64,000 nt of DNA from Corylus avellana (taxonomy: Eukaryota > Streptophyta > Magnoliopsida > Fagales > Betulaceae): contig NC_081543.1 of assembly GCF_901000735.1 (NCBI RefSeq), positions 19,195,970 to 19,259,969 on the forward strand, given 5' to 3'. Position numbers and translations under genes: made by a program. The notes under the pieces are model-generated. The model saw only the letters and a list, made by a program, of their open reading frames with translations. It ran no database searches and was not told where the DNA came from. How positions within the stretch are numbered: position 1 is the first letter of the stretch; each line of letters opens with the position of its first letter. Below are positions 1 through 10,434 of this stretch, one piece after another.

Positions 1-67
1 ATTAAACTTATAAATTAATTAATTTTTTTTTTTTTTAAAAAAAAAAAAATAGGGGCTGGCCAATGAG
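1..67. other. AT-rich low-complexity edge
   Basis: Runs of T and A followed by a short unique stretch. No gene or repeat boundary is visible apart from the LTR end that begins at 68. Confidence 0.5.
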
Positions 68-1105
68 TGTAACGCCGCCAAAATTAGTCTTGGCTAACCT
101 GGCTGGATTACTGGCAATTATCCTAGTTAAACCAACTTGTGGCTAAATGATGAATTGCCCCTATAAGCATTATTAGAGTTAATGCATAGGAAGGTGATAT
201 GAATCCGATAAAACTATTAAATCATAAAATGGACAAGTATATTCCTTGAAATCAAGACATGGAACAACTAATAGTAATACTTAAAAAAACCTGATAACCT
301 TTAAAACAAAGTTTGTAGTGGCAACGGTACCACCCTTGGGTTCTAGCAACAAATTTCCTAGAAAGGTAATAACAGCATAAGTCTAACGACTTAGTAAGTA
401 AACCTCACAATTAGGTATGATTAAGCCCATTTAAGCAGAAATAAACATGCAGTTTTAGTAAAAATTGGTAATAAGCATGTAAAAGACATTTTATATGCTA
501 TAAGCTCTTTTTTTTCTTTTATCATTTTTTTTTTATCATTGAATATAACAGTTATATTCGTTATAAACATTTGAATGTCAACACAGATATATAACCATTT
601 GAGATTCAGGGCATAATCCCAACAAAGGGTTATATCTCCTAGGGATAGGTGGGAAATCCCGTACCACCAATACGCAGTGACGCTTCCATCTAGCCATTGT
701 CCTCCTACCCTCGGAGTCCGGTTGCACTTCTCTTTCTCAGGTCGGCGCATATGGTAGAACATGCTGGTTCCTAAAGGGTCAAGTTGAGACCTTGCATTTT
801 GTGGCGCGAAGCATATATCCCTGTGCATAAGGTTCGTACTCCTCCGACCAATCACTTACATTTGCTCAGCGTTGGCATTCATCACGCATATGGGTGTAAA
901 GTAGGATCAAGTGCCTGTAACGCAGAGTTGGTGATCATGTTCAACCTAGTACTAAGCAATCAAAAGGGTTATTACCTTAGCCCGCATGTCAATCAATCAA
1001 CAAATCAGAAAACCTAGGTCTATCCTATGCTTCGGTCCTTCAAGATTTATACCTAGTGTATAGCAGCCTAGTCTCAGATTGTTTGCTTCGATTGGTAAGA
1101 CCTAT
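68..1105 (-). mobile_element. Partial gypsy-type LTR and leader, family G
   Basis: The block opening TGTAACGCCGCC at 68 aligns with the block opening TATAACGCCCCC at 1121. Both share the 'ggattactggcaattaccttag' type start, 'cccctctaagcat', 'gttaatgcataggaaggt' and 'tctaacgacttagtaagtaa', so this is a second copy of the same LTR end. It is shorter than the roughly 2 kb LTR to its right, and its middle (about 600-1000) has diverged. The part next to 1106 should be internal leader sequence. Read on the - strand the order is full LTR, primer-binding site, short leader, partial LTR, which suggests an element that lost nearly all coding sequence. Flanks do not show a matching target duplication (ATGAG against GGGGG). 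Confidence 0.6.
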
Positions 1106-1117
1106 GCTCTAATACCA
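1106..1117 (-). other. Primer-binding site of gypsy-type LTR element
   Basis: The plus strand reads GCTCTAATACCA, the complement of TGGTATTAGAGC. This differs by one base from TGGTATCAGAGC, the common plant initiator-Met primer site. It lies 3 bp outside the LTR end at 1121, so the element runs on the - strand. Confidence 0.65.
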
Positions 1118-1120
1118 TAC

Positions 1121-3098
1121 TATAACGCCCCCAAATCTGGCCTCGACCAGCTTAGAAGGGTTACTGGCAATTACCTTAGTTTAGCTAACTGGTACCTAAA
1201 TGGGGAACCGCCCCTCTAAGCATCATCAAAGTTAATGCATAAGAAGGTAAAATAAATCTGAGAAGTCTAATAACTATAAACAAATATATATTAACCTAAA
1301 AAAAAAAAGACACGGAGCAACTAGTAGAAACATTGAGTTAATCAAACCTGATAATAATGTGAAGATCTTAATCTTAAGCAAAGTGGTAACATTGCCACTC
1401 TTCTCTTCCTAGAAATAGGTTTCATACAAGATGTAATAACCTCGTAAATCTAACGACTTAGTAAGTAAACCTCACAATTGGGTATAAGATAAGCTAGTTT
1501 TTATTGAGCAGAAATAAACGTGCAATTTGACAAAGGTTTGAAAGAGGTGTTGTATCTATTAGTACACCTTAAAAATATCATTTTGTTGAAGGAATGGGGT
1601 GTACTTCCAGCGGCAGTCGCCTAATAGTTTTAATGCAAAAAATTACTGCTTTTACTACATCATAACTATCTTATATGGTCTACCCGAGATATTACCCCTT
1701 CTCAGCAGGATTGGCCTTGTCCCGTGGGACCTGTAATATAGTGTCGGTGCCCTGACGACTGTATGTTATCGTCCATAACACTAGCAGCCCAACCGAGTCT
1801 TACCTCGGGTGGCCCGCGCTACTAATGATGTATGTTCTGTAGTGACCCGCCACTTAAGGCTACGCTGGTCATGAAAAAACAATTGGATGCAAGGCCCTTA
1901 TATCTCAACAAGTTCATATAGTAAAAAACAATTCGTAAGTGTTTACTTACCTCGTGCACTCACTTGAGTCCTCCAACATCACAAATCTCTGCTATAACGA
2001 AATACGACACATCTTTATATGTAGTACTAGAGAACTCTCCGAGTGACACAATAAGTTCTACCTAATGAAAAGTGGTTGCCAAAACCCTAAGCTCACATAA
2101 TTGGGTCACTAGGTGTACGTTCTACTCCCTGGACGAACGCTCAACCATATGAGCATACGTTCGGCCAGAAAGTGGAAACTCTCAGCTAGAAGTCCCCCTA
2201 AGCTCACATAATTGGGTCACTAGGTGTACGTTCTGCTCCCTGGACGAATGCTCAACCATATGAGCATACGTTCGGCCAGAAAGTGGAAACTCTCAGCTAG
2301 AAGTCCCAAACATGGTCTTATGCTTCTAGGGTGTGGTAAATCTCATCCTAGGCTCCTAATGGGCACATGAACAGTACATAACATGTTGGCATGCAAACTT
2401 TAGAGAAATCAAAGGCGGTTTAAACAACTCTTTAAAACATTCTTGGTCCTTTAAAGAAAATGGATACACGTATTAGTCAAGGTATCTTTAAAACTTGTAG
2501 TACTAAGAAAGTAGTAAGGACAACATGAATGATAAGGGAATGAACAAGAAACTACCTTGATGATGGCAAAACTCAACCAAGGCTTCCTCCTTCTTCTCCA
2601 AATTCACTCCTCACTTCTAGGGTTAGGGTTCTTGGTGTGAAGAGGGGCTGAGGGTCAAAGGGAAGGGTTTATATAGGGCCTTGGGGTGTGCTCTCCCCTC
2701 AAAAGGTGGAGAATGGGTTAAAATTACTTTTTAGATTTGTCAACAAACGTTCGGGTAGTATGGAGCGAACGTTTGCATACTATTACCCAATGGATAAAAG
2801 GGTTTAGGCGTATCTTTGGGTACTATCCCTGGCTCAAGGACTGGTCAACAAATGCTCATGGTGGTCCCCTTAGCGTATGCTCACAATTAGGTCAAGAGTG
2901 TACGTCCGGGTGGTACCCCTAGCGTATGTTCAGCCAGGGAGTGGGCGTCTATGGTTTTGCTTAAAAGGGTTCAAGGAGTTGGGCTACTCATAAGGGGTTT
3001 GGACCTTGGGTTATGAAATCTTGCTTTAAGAAAATATTAGTCGATTTGTAGTAAATTACTAGCCTTTTTAAGAACTTGTGTTTTATCGGGGTATTACA
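1121..3098 (-). repeat. Full-length LTR (~2 kb), gypsy family G
   Basis: Read on the - strand it starts TGTAATACCCCG (at 3098) and ends GGGGGCGTTATA (at 1121), followed by the primer site. The middle block about 1670-1870 reappears in reverse orientation at 48270-48560 and 62090-62400, which defines a dispersed family. The LTR contains several GAACGTTCG-like motifs (near 2130, 2157, 2744 and 2764) and a 111 bp tandem duplication. A TATA-like 'tttatataggg' lies near 2669 on the plus strand, but its role is unknown. No coding sequence was found. Confidence 0.75.
2085..2306. repeat. 111 bp tandem duplication inside the LTR
   Basis: Two almost identical copies (2085-2195 and 2196-2306) begin 'ccctaagctcacataattgg' and end 'ctagaagtc'. 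I see only a couple of mismatches between them (for example ttctac against ttctgc), so the duplication is recent. Each copy holds two of the ACGTTC-type motifs. Confidence 0.9.
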
Positions 3099-3417
3099 GG
3101 GGGCATTCATTCAAAACTTTTGTATTATGAAGTTTATTCTTAGTTTAGCTTAGTTTTGTAGCTCATAGATAAACAATGAGATTATGTAATGGAGGTCAAT
3201 CACCCTGAAAATAATATGTTATCTGTAATCTTTCTTATTTCAATTCAATAAACACTCAATCGACCATTCTTCCATTTACATCTTTTCAACCAGTTTTTAT
3301 TACAAATCAATTGTAAAACACTAAATCAATAATAGACTTGTTACACCAAACCTGATCTAATCGAAACAACTATAAGTAAAATCAATCAAATCTAAGTGAA
3401 ATATAATCAACTCAACT
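3099..3417. other. AT-rich intergenic DNA
   Basis: About 320 bp between the LTR end and the hairpin. No ORF, repeat or signal was recognised. Confidence 0.5.
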
Positions 3418-3974
3418 AAAAACCAAATAGATGCAATATTTTTTAGCAAGCAATGTGGTCTATAAACCTTCGACGAAATCCCTTTGGCCAAGAGCAACCA
3501 CGGCTCTTAAGAAAGTCTTGCCCAACCGTTTCAGATAGACTAATTGCTCAAATTACTTTAGGTTTTATATGACAAAGCCTCTCATGCCACTAAAACCTTG
3601 TATGAAAACTATAATCCTACAAATTATTTCATTGGATGGCCTTTGAACTCTCGCAAGTACTGTGTCGGCTTCCAATGGCTATGGCGTAGGCTACAAAGCT
3701 CTCTAAGGAACTTGAGTGAGCTGAAGCCGATGCAATGCTTGCAAGAGTTTAGAGGAAATGCAATGAAATGATATGAAGGATTACAACAAAATTTGAGGGG
3801 CATGCAAGGCTTTGTCGTGGAAAATCTTAAGCAATTTGAGCAATTAGTCTATTTGAAACGGCAGGGCAAGACTTTCTCGAGAGTAGTGGTTATTCATGAT
3901 GAAAGGAATTATGTCGATGGTGTATAGATCACGTTGCTTGATAAAAAAAAATATAGCATCTATTTGGTTTTTAA
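3418..3974. repeat. ~557 bp imperfect hairpin (arms ~255 bp, loop ~48 nt)
   Basis: The arm 3418-3673 and the reverse complement of 3722-3974 align almost end to end. Shared blocks include TAAAAACCAAATAGATGC at the base, GAAAGTCTTGCCC, ATAGACTAATTGCTCAAATT, GACAAAGCC, ATTTCATTG and TCGGCTTC beside the loop. Identity looks like about three quarters to four fifths, with few gaps. A transcript through it on either strand would form a very long double-stranded stem. It could be a foldback transposon, an inverted duplication of a gene fragment, or a young hairpin small-RNA locus. No protein similarity was recognised in the arms and no clear target duplication was seen. Confidence 0.85.
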
Positions 3975-4344
3975 AGCTGAAGCTGACACAGTGCTCTTGA
4001 CGCTCCTGTGGACAATGACACTGGCGAGCCATGAAATGTGTGGGTTTATGATTTGGAACTAGAGGTAATGTGTGTGGGAATGGATCGAATGGCGTGAATG
4101 AGAAATTTATACAGTTTAGAGGAGATCCATAGGTAATGTGTGCATGATATCCTGCAATTTCAAGAAGACAAGTCAATGATGGGATCCACAATTATACAAT
4201 TGAGGCAATCCATTTTAAAAAAACGGCTTGCAAGAAGACACGTCATCGATTGGGTAATCGCTTGCAAGATTCCAATAGTGTATCCATTTCTCTTTCTTGA
4301 ATTTTTGACATTAAAGCGAATCATGAGCATGTAAAAAATTATAA
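3975..4344. other. Intergenic stretch, nothing recognised
   Basis: About 370 bp of ordinary AT-rich DNA. Short ORFs here read the hairpin or random sequence and show no motif. Confidence 0.4.
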
Positions 4345-5151
4345 GTGCATCTCTAGCAGACCTTTCTTATAGGTGAGTCAAGTTATATTTAGTTATTATG
4401 TGCTACTTTATCACTCTAGTAGATCCTTTAAAATAAAGCATTCCCATAAATGTTTTACAGTAAACTTTCACATATTAAAGTTTGTTGTAGCAACTTCAAC
4501 TAATATGATAACATTTCCCAACGGTTTGTTTTCCTTTTTTTTAATTGATTTTCATGTATCTCTCTCTTCTCTTATCTTCACCGAAACACACTTACCACCA
4601 AAAAACAATTTTCTGTTCTTATCTACCAATAATTTTTTTTTTTCTCTCACTTCTCTCCCTCTTTCTCTTCTTCTCTCATCTTCACTGATTCCTCACCACA
4701 CCCAAATTTTTCTCTTCTTCTAATCAAAATTTTTGTTTATCTCCCTTTTTTCTTCTTTTCTCATCCATTCAAGACCGACACATATGCCTCAAACCCACTT
4801 CAAATTACAAACACAAGCTGAGCACATTCATGCTTTTATGGATGGGATTATGGTATTTTGGGGCAGCTGGTGTTGTGGCTTCGAGCATGACCACTTTTTA
4901 GTGGTTTTTGGGTGGAAGTGACAAGCGCACTGCAAGGGGTAAAATTGGGATTAAGCTTTTGGAGAGAGTGAGAGAGAAACGAAAGACTAGAGAGAGGAAG
5001 GGAACAATTAAAAAGACTTTGAAAATAATATTTTAATAAAATAAAGATTATAATAGCGAATCTGTTGGAGTGTGGGTAAACAAAGTAATAGTTAAAATAA
5101 AAATTTGTACTTTTTGACTAGCTATTTAAGGTAGGATTGCTGCATATGCTC
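4345..5151. mobile_element. MITE-like element, GCATCTC-TIR family
   Basis: The left end GTGCATCTCTAGCAGACC and the reverse complement of the right end (GAGCATATGCAGCAATCC) form imperfect terminal inverted repeats. A subterminal pair, CACTCTAGTAGATCC and CACTCCAACAGATTC, is also inverted. The same style of ends occurs at 20739-21495 and 26701-27662. TAA precedes the left end (4342-4344), but TGT follows the right end, so a target duplication is not confirmed. The pyrimidine-rich ORFs inside are low-complexity. Confidence 0.55.
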
Positions 5152-5521
5152 TGTTGCAAGATCATCTATTTTTTTATTCAATAATGGGCAAAGAGTTACA
5201 AGGGAGCTAACAATTAAAACAAAGTGGGCTCCTCATCAACAAAACCCAAACGAAAGTGCAATCCAAGGAAGAAAACAAATAGTAGGCAATGGAACCATAA
5301 ATGATATGGGCCTTTCTAAGGGCCGCACGCAGTGACCACAAATGGAAAATGAGCCTGGTGAGGAGCCCTAAATGGTAAAGGTAGCAACCACTGTGAAGTG
5401 GTTGTTGCAGGGGAAGTATTGTTGAAAAACGAACGAATTTCATCAACAAGGAACATACACAGGATACCAAAGTCTCCACTATATGATCAAACCACATCAG
5501 ATATAGGAGACAGTGTAATAT
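5152..5521. other. Unassigned sequence
   Basis: No recognisable gene. A 96-codon - strand ORF (5207-5497) is rich in Leu, Ser, Cys and Phe and shows no known motif. The sequence stops where the LTR copy begins. Confidence 0.35.
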
Positions 5522-6118
5522 TGATAAGCGTTAAATATTGCACATTCAAGTCCCTTAACTTGTATATGTTAATTCTTTAGCATTGCTATTTGTTTGATTT
5601 TGTTATTTGTTTTATTGTTTTCAGGTTTTTAATAAGGATGCAAGAAATTTCATTGATTTTGGGCTTAAAGCACACTTTAAGAAGACATAGAAGATGTGGT
5701 TAAGCCTAACCAATCATAATATAAAAGTTAACATAATAGAAGATGTGGTCAAACTATTGAGACATGTGCAAAATCTGAAATTTAATCCAATCTGATTTTA
5801 ACTCCAATTAGAGAAATTTCGATTTAATAATTTCCTTGATTTGATTAAACTTAACCACCTAATTTCCTCAATGGACTTGAATGTGCAACATTCGGCACTT
5901 ATCAAGTACCGAACATTCGCTACTTTTCAAAACTGTCACAGCAATGCCCATAGCTTTTCCTACCCTATAAATATCTCTCCCCACTTGACCCTTAAGCTTC
6001 ATTCTGTCCATGTTGCCCTCTAGAACCCTTGCTTGTGTTATTTTTGTGATTTGTGAGAGTTCTTGAAGGAGAATGAGAGATTTCTTGGAGGTTTTGCTTC
6101 AAAGAGTTGAATTGTCAA
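5522..6118 (+). repeat. Truncated Athila-like LTR
   Basis: It starts TGATAAGCGTTAAATATTGC, matching the LTR starts at 10435 and 14558 (TGATAAGTGCCAAATATTGC). It then shares the blocks about a 'gaagacatagaagatgtggttaa' region and a TATA box (TATAAATAT at 5966). The LTR is cut near 6118 and no primer site or internal region follows, so it is a fragment. It also holds CATTCGGCAC and GAACATTCGC motifs between 5889 and 5920. Confidence 0.7.
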
Positions 6119-6189
6119 TGTTTTTTTGAATGACGAAAATATCCTTAGTAGAATAAAAATAAATTTTTTTTAAGAAAAAAAAAAAAGGA

Positions 6190-6435
6190 GAGAATATCAA
6201 GGGTTTGGCTGAGCTCCTATATGAAGAAGAAGTTGTTGGAGTAATTACTATGAAAGATGTCATTGAAGAGCTTTTGCATGTACAAGTGATTTTTTTTTTC
6301 TTAATTTCCAATATTGTTATTTTGTTTCAACAATTTCTCATAAATGGCCGCTCACATCAATTTGGCATTGTGTAGGCGAAGATCTTTGATGAGACATATC
6401 ATCATTTCAAAGACTTAGAACACTCGCTTTCCTAA
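6190..6435 (+). pseudogene. Gene fragment: C-terminal part of a CBS/DUF21 (CNNM-like) protein
   Basis: Two pieces of reading frame join across an intron-like gap. Positions 6190-6285 translate to a segment ending EEVVGVITMKDVIEELL. An 81-nt open stretch is not needed, because 6286-6375 starts gtgatt and ends tgtag like an intron. The next piece, 6376-6435, reads AKIFDETYHHFKDL and then TAA. DUF21/CBS proteins of plants (membrane CNNM/CorC-type family) carry a closely similar 'GIITMEDVIEELL..EEIFDETD' region, with an exon border at the same place, from family knowledge. The membrane domain and first CBS motif are missing, and an LTR fragment lies just upstream. The terminal TAA is also the target duplication of the adjoining MITE, so the frame ends at an insertion and not at a native stop. 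It is probably a captured or stranded exon pair, not a working gene. Confidence 0.7.
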
Positions 6436-6849
6436 GAGCACTAGTACCTACTTCTCTTAGATTTTCCTTAAATGTAGGGAACCAAACTACTTTTTACTTC
6501 TCTATTTAAGTAAACTCTACAATAGAATCCTTTATCATTTCCCTATATCATTTAAATATTTTTTAAAATTAAATGTTAGGACAAAGAGAGAGGAAAGATA
6601 AACTATTTAAATATTGTTTCAAATAAATGCTAGAGGAAAAAGAAAGCCTTTTTATTATTAAAATAATGTGAAGAGAACCAAAAGTGCTACCCTAAATTTT
6701 GAATAGCATTTTTGCTTACCTTGGTGTTCCCTAAACCTAGGGTAGCACTTTCGCTTTTAGAGAACATCAAGTCTATTTTAGGTAATTTTGATGAGTTTTT
6801 CCTACATTATAAAAGAAAATGAGATTTAAGACAGCTGCTGCTAGTGCTC
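6436..6849. mobile_element. Tourist-like MITE (414 bp) with TAA target duplication
   Basis: The left end GAGCACTAGTACC and the reverse complement of the right end, GAGCACTAGCAGCAG, form terminal inverted repeats. Both sides are flanked by TAA (6433-6435 and 6850-6852), as expected for the PIF/Harbinger superfamily. The interior is AT-rich and non-coding, with an internal near-palindrome 'gtgctaccctaaa / ctagggtagcac' at 6687-6750. Confidence 0.8.
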
Positions 6850-6852
6850 TAA

Positions 6853-7447
6853 GAAGTTAAATATATTAGAGTGTAGATAATCACGAAAAAATTGTTAGAT
6901 ATTTGTTTTGATAGTTTCCTTATAAAACTCTTGTTAAAAATTTGTTAGATTTTTAGTTTTTCGGAATTTATAGGAGTATTTTTTGTCCTATTAGAAAAAA
7001 TTTATGGTCATTTTTTTTTCTTGCTAGTCTTGGGACAGTGATAAATTTTTAATACTTTCATAAGACATTATCAATAAGTTGATAGTTTGAGGAGGGGGGT
7101 ATGTGGACATTATTCTGATAATAATGTTGATACCATGAAAATTAAATTTTTAGGGTTTTGGTCATTCAAAAAGTTTCTAACATGATGGCATCGATCCCCT
7201 AAAGCTGGGATTGATCCTAAGATTTTTTTTTTTTTTTTTAGAAAAATCACAAGAATATTATATAGAAATATAGTTAAAACACTTTGGTTTAAAATCTACG
7301 TGTTTGTATTTTAAAAAGAGTTTTATTTTCGAGATGATATAGCATCTTCTTCATATATTTCATCAATTTGTTTTATTATGAGCTCAACGATACTACTTCT
7401 GGCTCAAGGTGTTAAAGTCATTACTTGGCCATGATGGGTTCTGGTAA
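6853..7447. other. AT-rich intergenic DNA
   Basis: No coding signal. It contains homopolymer runs, such as T at 7222-7239, and nothing else that I can name. Confidence 0.4.
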
Positions 7448-8735
7448 AACTTGTTATGTATTTAGTGCATGGAACTAAAATTCAGAATCCCAAATAAGCA
7501 GAAAAGAACATAATAGAAAATAGATCAATCACATAAAACATAAAGATTTAAGTGATTCGGCTTAACAAGCCTACATCTACTAGCGGAGATGACTCAGAGG
7601 AAATTCACTATCAAAAGTTGGAATACAAAGATAACGGGGAGAAAATCACTCAAAACTCAAAGTCCCAATGCACCAAAATCTCACTTTCACATGGAAGAGA
7701 AAAGTACAAAAGAGAGAAAAAAAAATCAACAAAGAAAACTCTCTTTTTCTTTAAGTGCCACAAGGCACAACAAAGTGAAAAAAAAAAAAAAAAAAAAAAA
7801 AGACCTAATGAGACGTGTGGCTTCTAATTTTTCTCCCTGTCACACCTCTTCACGTTGAGCAACACTCCTTTTATAAGGAGCAAAGTCAGTCAAAAAACTT
7901 CTCCCAATTAGAGAAGTATTGGTTGTCGGCTAGCAAGTCCTAATAATGCTTCGAGAATACTTTTGTGCCAGCTAAAATGTGAACTCCAAAACCAAGTAGT
8001 AAAAGAAAACAAACCACCACGTAAAGATACTAAACCAATAGGCTGGCCCCCACTTGAAAGACTTGAGATATTCAAGGCACCACACAACAAACTCACCTTG
8101 ACTTGAATTCCATCAAGTCCTCAATGAAAATCTCCTCATGACATCTCTTCCAACACCCACACGAACAATCATAAACTACAAACAATAATCAAGTCCAAGC
8201 AACTCTTGAACTTGAGAACGATAAGTGGCTTAGTCAACATATCCACTGGATTATCCTCAGAGACAATTTGCTATAATGCGATATCCAATCGTGCCACAAC
8301 TAGATCATCAGCATAATCTGAATCGACAAACCTAATGACACTAGACCCGATGCCACTGCCTCTGTTAAAGACTAAACCAACATCTGTAGTGCCCTATAAA
8401 TAACCGAATATTAGATTCACTGCCTGCTAGTAAACTTTGCTAGGATTAACAACACTAACTGCATGTGAAACATCTAGACAAAGAAACTCCATAGCATATA
8501 TGATGCTCCCAAACGCACTAAAATGCGACATGAATTCCTTCCTTGATGATGGGACCTTGCCATCCAAAATCTTTACGAAACCTTGTTGTCATGACAAAGC
8601 ACACATCTTGATATGCCAAAAACTGAAACCATTCTCACCATCAAACGTTTCTACTTCAAATTTTGCAGTAGCCATCACGCAAAATAAAGAACCTAGGCTC
8701 GGATATCACTTGTTGTGCACGGAACTAAAATTCAA
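7448..8735 (-). mobile_element. Internally deleted Ty1/copia element
   Basis: On the - strand the order is: LTR piece (8735 to about 8711), primer site read as AGTGATATCCGAGCC at 8710-8697 (degenerate TGGTATCAGAGC), gag start, RNase H end, then LTR (about 7860 to 7448). The two LTR pieces share 'ggaactaaaattca.gat(c)tcaaat' (7472-7500 and 8720-8745). The left LTR holds the plant copia block 'gattcggcttaacaagccta' (7555-7574). The right LTR is interrupted by the TRIM at 8746. A long A run (7779-7801) lies in the left LTR. Confidence 0.65.
8100..8675 (-). pseudogene. Copia gag N-terminus fused to RNase H C-terminus
   Basis: Reading leftward from 8675, the frame gives MAKFEVETFDGENGFSFW, the usual start of a plant copia Gag (family knowledge). 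After about 190 nt it passes directly into SKVYWQAV, RFVDSDYADDL and further on EDNPVDMLTKPL and KSCLDLI, which are hallmarks of the C-terminal part of copia reverse transcriptase/RNase H. Protease, integrase and most of the reverse transcriptase are absent. Several in-frame stops break the frame, so no product is expected. The joint is therefore an internal deletion of the element, not a host gene. Confidence 0.65.
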
Positions 8736-8745
8736 GATCTCAAAT

Positions 8746-9271
8746 TGTTGTGCATGTACTTGTGAGATTTGTATCCCACATTGAGAAAGTATAAAGAATA
8801 AGAGTGGTTAATACCTAAATGGACTCAACCCTAGTAGCTTAGGCTTTGGGGCTAGAAGTGGTGTCCTAATATGTATATTAACTTACTCTTGTTTGACTCC
8901 CTTGGTGTTTCTCTCCCTAGCAATTGGTATCAGAGCCCATGATTAGCTTTCGTTGCTGCTGATACGAGTGTCTCGGTTTGACATGTTTGGTTTGACTCCA
9001 GTAAAAAGAGTGGTTTCTCTTGGAGTACACGTGACACTCTTGTGTGTGGAGGAGTTTGGTCAATGTGGAAGATACTCACAAGTGATGGGAGATTTGTTGT
9101 ACATGAACTTGTGAGATTTGTGTCCCACATTGAGAAAGCATAAAGAATAAGAGTGGTTAATATACCTAAGTGGACCCAAGCCCATTAACTTAGGCTTTTG
9201 GCTTGAAGTAGTTCCTAATATGTATATTAACTTATTATTGTTTGACTCCCTCGGTGTTTCTCTTCCCAACA
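8746..9271 (+). mobile_element. TRIM retrotransposon (526 bp, 177 bp LTRs)
   Basis: Two direct repeats, 8746-8922 and 9095-9271, start TGTTGT.CATG and end in CA. The first is followed by TTGGTATCAGAGCC (perfect initiator-Met primer site, 8925-8936). The second is preceded by a purine-rich tract GTGATGGGAGA (9082-9092). The 172 bp interior has no ORF. This is the full set of parts of a terminal-repeat retrotransposon in miniature. Flanks (CAAAT left, ATTTA right) do not form a clean duplication. It sits in the LTR of the copia remnant, so it is the younger insertion. Confidence 0.88.
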
Positions 9272-9598
9272 ATTTACAACTAAATTTATAGCAAAAAGTG
9301 CACATACTTTTTTTCAAATTACCACTCTGGATTTAAGATTGCATCACTATTACTTTAAAAAAAAAAATTGCAATATACTCCAAATAACAAAAATACTCTT
9401 ACTACTTTTTCAAAAATAAAAAATTTAAAAAAAAAAGAAAAAAAAAAGAAAAAAAAAAGAAAAAGAAAAGAGAGATTATAAGAGATCAGCCATTCTCTAA
9501 AATCATATCTAGAGATGACTGAATCACTTCAAAGCCATTAAGGATGGTTTGACAATCCCTTAAAAGCACGTAAATTCTTAAGGATTAATTCTTCTTTG
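9272..9598. other. Low-complexity intergenic DNA
   Basis: It contains an A/AAAG-rich run (about 9355-9475) and nothing recognisable as a gene. Confidence 0.4.
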
Positions 9599-9944
9599 TG
9601 TAACTCTCCGCCCTAAATGATATGATATTATTCGCTTGGACCAAGCCCCTGCAATTTTATTATTGGCTTTACCCCAAAAGACCTCATACCTTTTAGAGAG
9701 AATATATTCCATATAAATACATCATCTTTTTTACAGCTAGGAAATGTGGGACGTCATAATCACCTCCTCTTGGGACCCAGCGTCCTCGCTGGTGACCCTT
9801 ATGGGCTTGTGCACACTCTTCCCATCTCAGGCGAGTTTATGGCTCTGATACCATATGTAACACCCCGACCTAAATGATATGATATTGTTCGCTTTCGACC
9901 AAGCTTGCATAGTTTTATTATTAGGTTTACCCCAAAGGCATCAT
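9599..9944 (-). repeat. TRIM-like array, left part (two LTR units)
   Basis: The unit 9599-9758 starts TGTAACTCTCCGCCC. A second unit starts TGTAACACCCCGACC at 9856. Both share 'taaatgatatgatatt.ttcgctt' and 'accaagc..g..tttattattgg(g)ttaccccaaa'. GCTCTGATACCA at 9842-9853, next to the second unit, is the complement of the initiator-Met primer site, so the element reads on the - strand. Unit 2 stops at 9944 where the Athila-like complex begins, and resumes at 23438. Confidence 0.7.
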
Positions 9945-10434
9945 TGATGAGTGCCAAATATTGCATATTTCAGCCCTTTAATTTACATTTGTTAAGCCTT
10001 AGCTGTGTCTTAGTCTGATGTTTTATGTTAGTTTCGGTGTTTTAGTGTTTTGCATGTTGTTAAGGGAAAACTGTGGTCCTAATGTGAAAGATGCAAAGAA
10101 TTTGAGAAAAAAGCATTTCTGGAAGGGCACGATCGAGCGCACGCACTAGCGCTCGAGAGCATATGTGCTCGAGCATGGGCAGAGCAGCGCACGAGCGCAA
10201 CTGGTATGGAAAGATACTCTGTCTTTTGTTTGTTTTTATTTGTTTGTCTTTATCTGTCAAAAAAAAAAAATTGCTATGTTGTTGTTAAGCATGAGTTAGC
10301 TGTACCTGTGGTTTGATTTTCATTGGCTTACTTAACATTTTGAACATATCATCATGTCATTAGAAATCTGAATCATTTGACTCATTTTTGGATTAGAGAG
10401 ACTTCATTTGTTTTGAGTTGATTATCATGAGCAC
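9945..10434 (+). mobile_element. Left part of the outer Athila-like complex (truncated LTR joined to internal DNA)
   Basis: The LTR start TGATGAGTGCCAAATATTGC at 9945 matches the LTR at 22113 closely, including the motif cluster with CGAGCGCACGCACTAGCGC (about 10130-10200). At about 10200 the sequence jumps to internal sequence equivalent to 20014 onward ('gtatggaaagatactctgtc'), so most of the LTR and the gag region are deleted here. The internal part continues to AGCAC (10430-10434), the target duplication of the nested element. Confidence 0.75.

Noticed and set aside
421..855. 144-codon - strand ORF
   Set aside because: Lies in decayed LTR/leader DNA, has no motif and is not kept in the sister copy.
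7552..7858. Two overlapping Lys-rich ORFs
   Set aside because: Read from the copia LTR and its poly(A) run; two frames open at once in low-complexity DNA.
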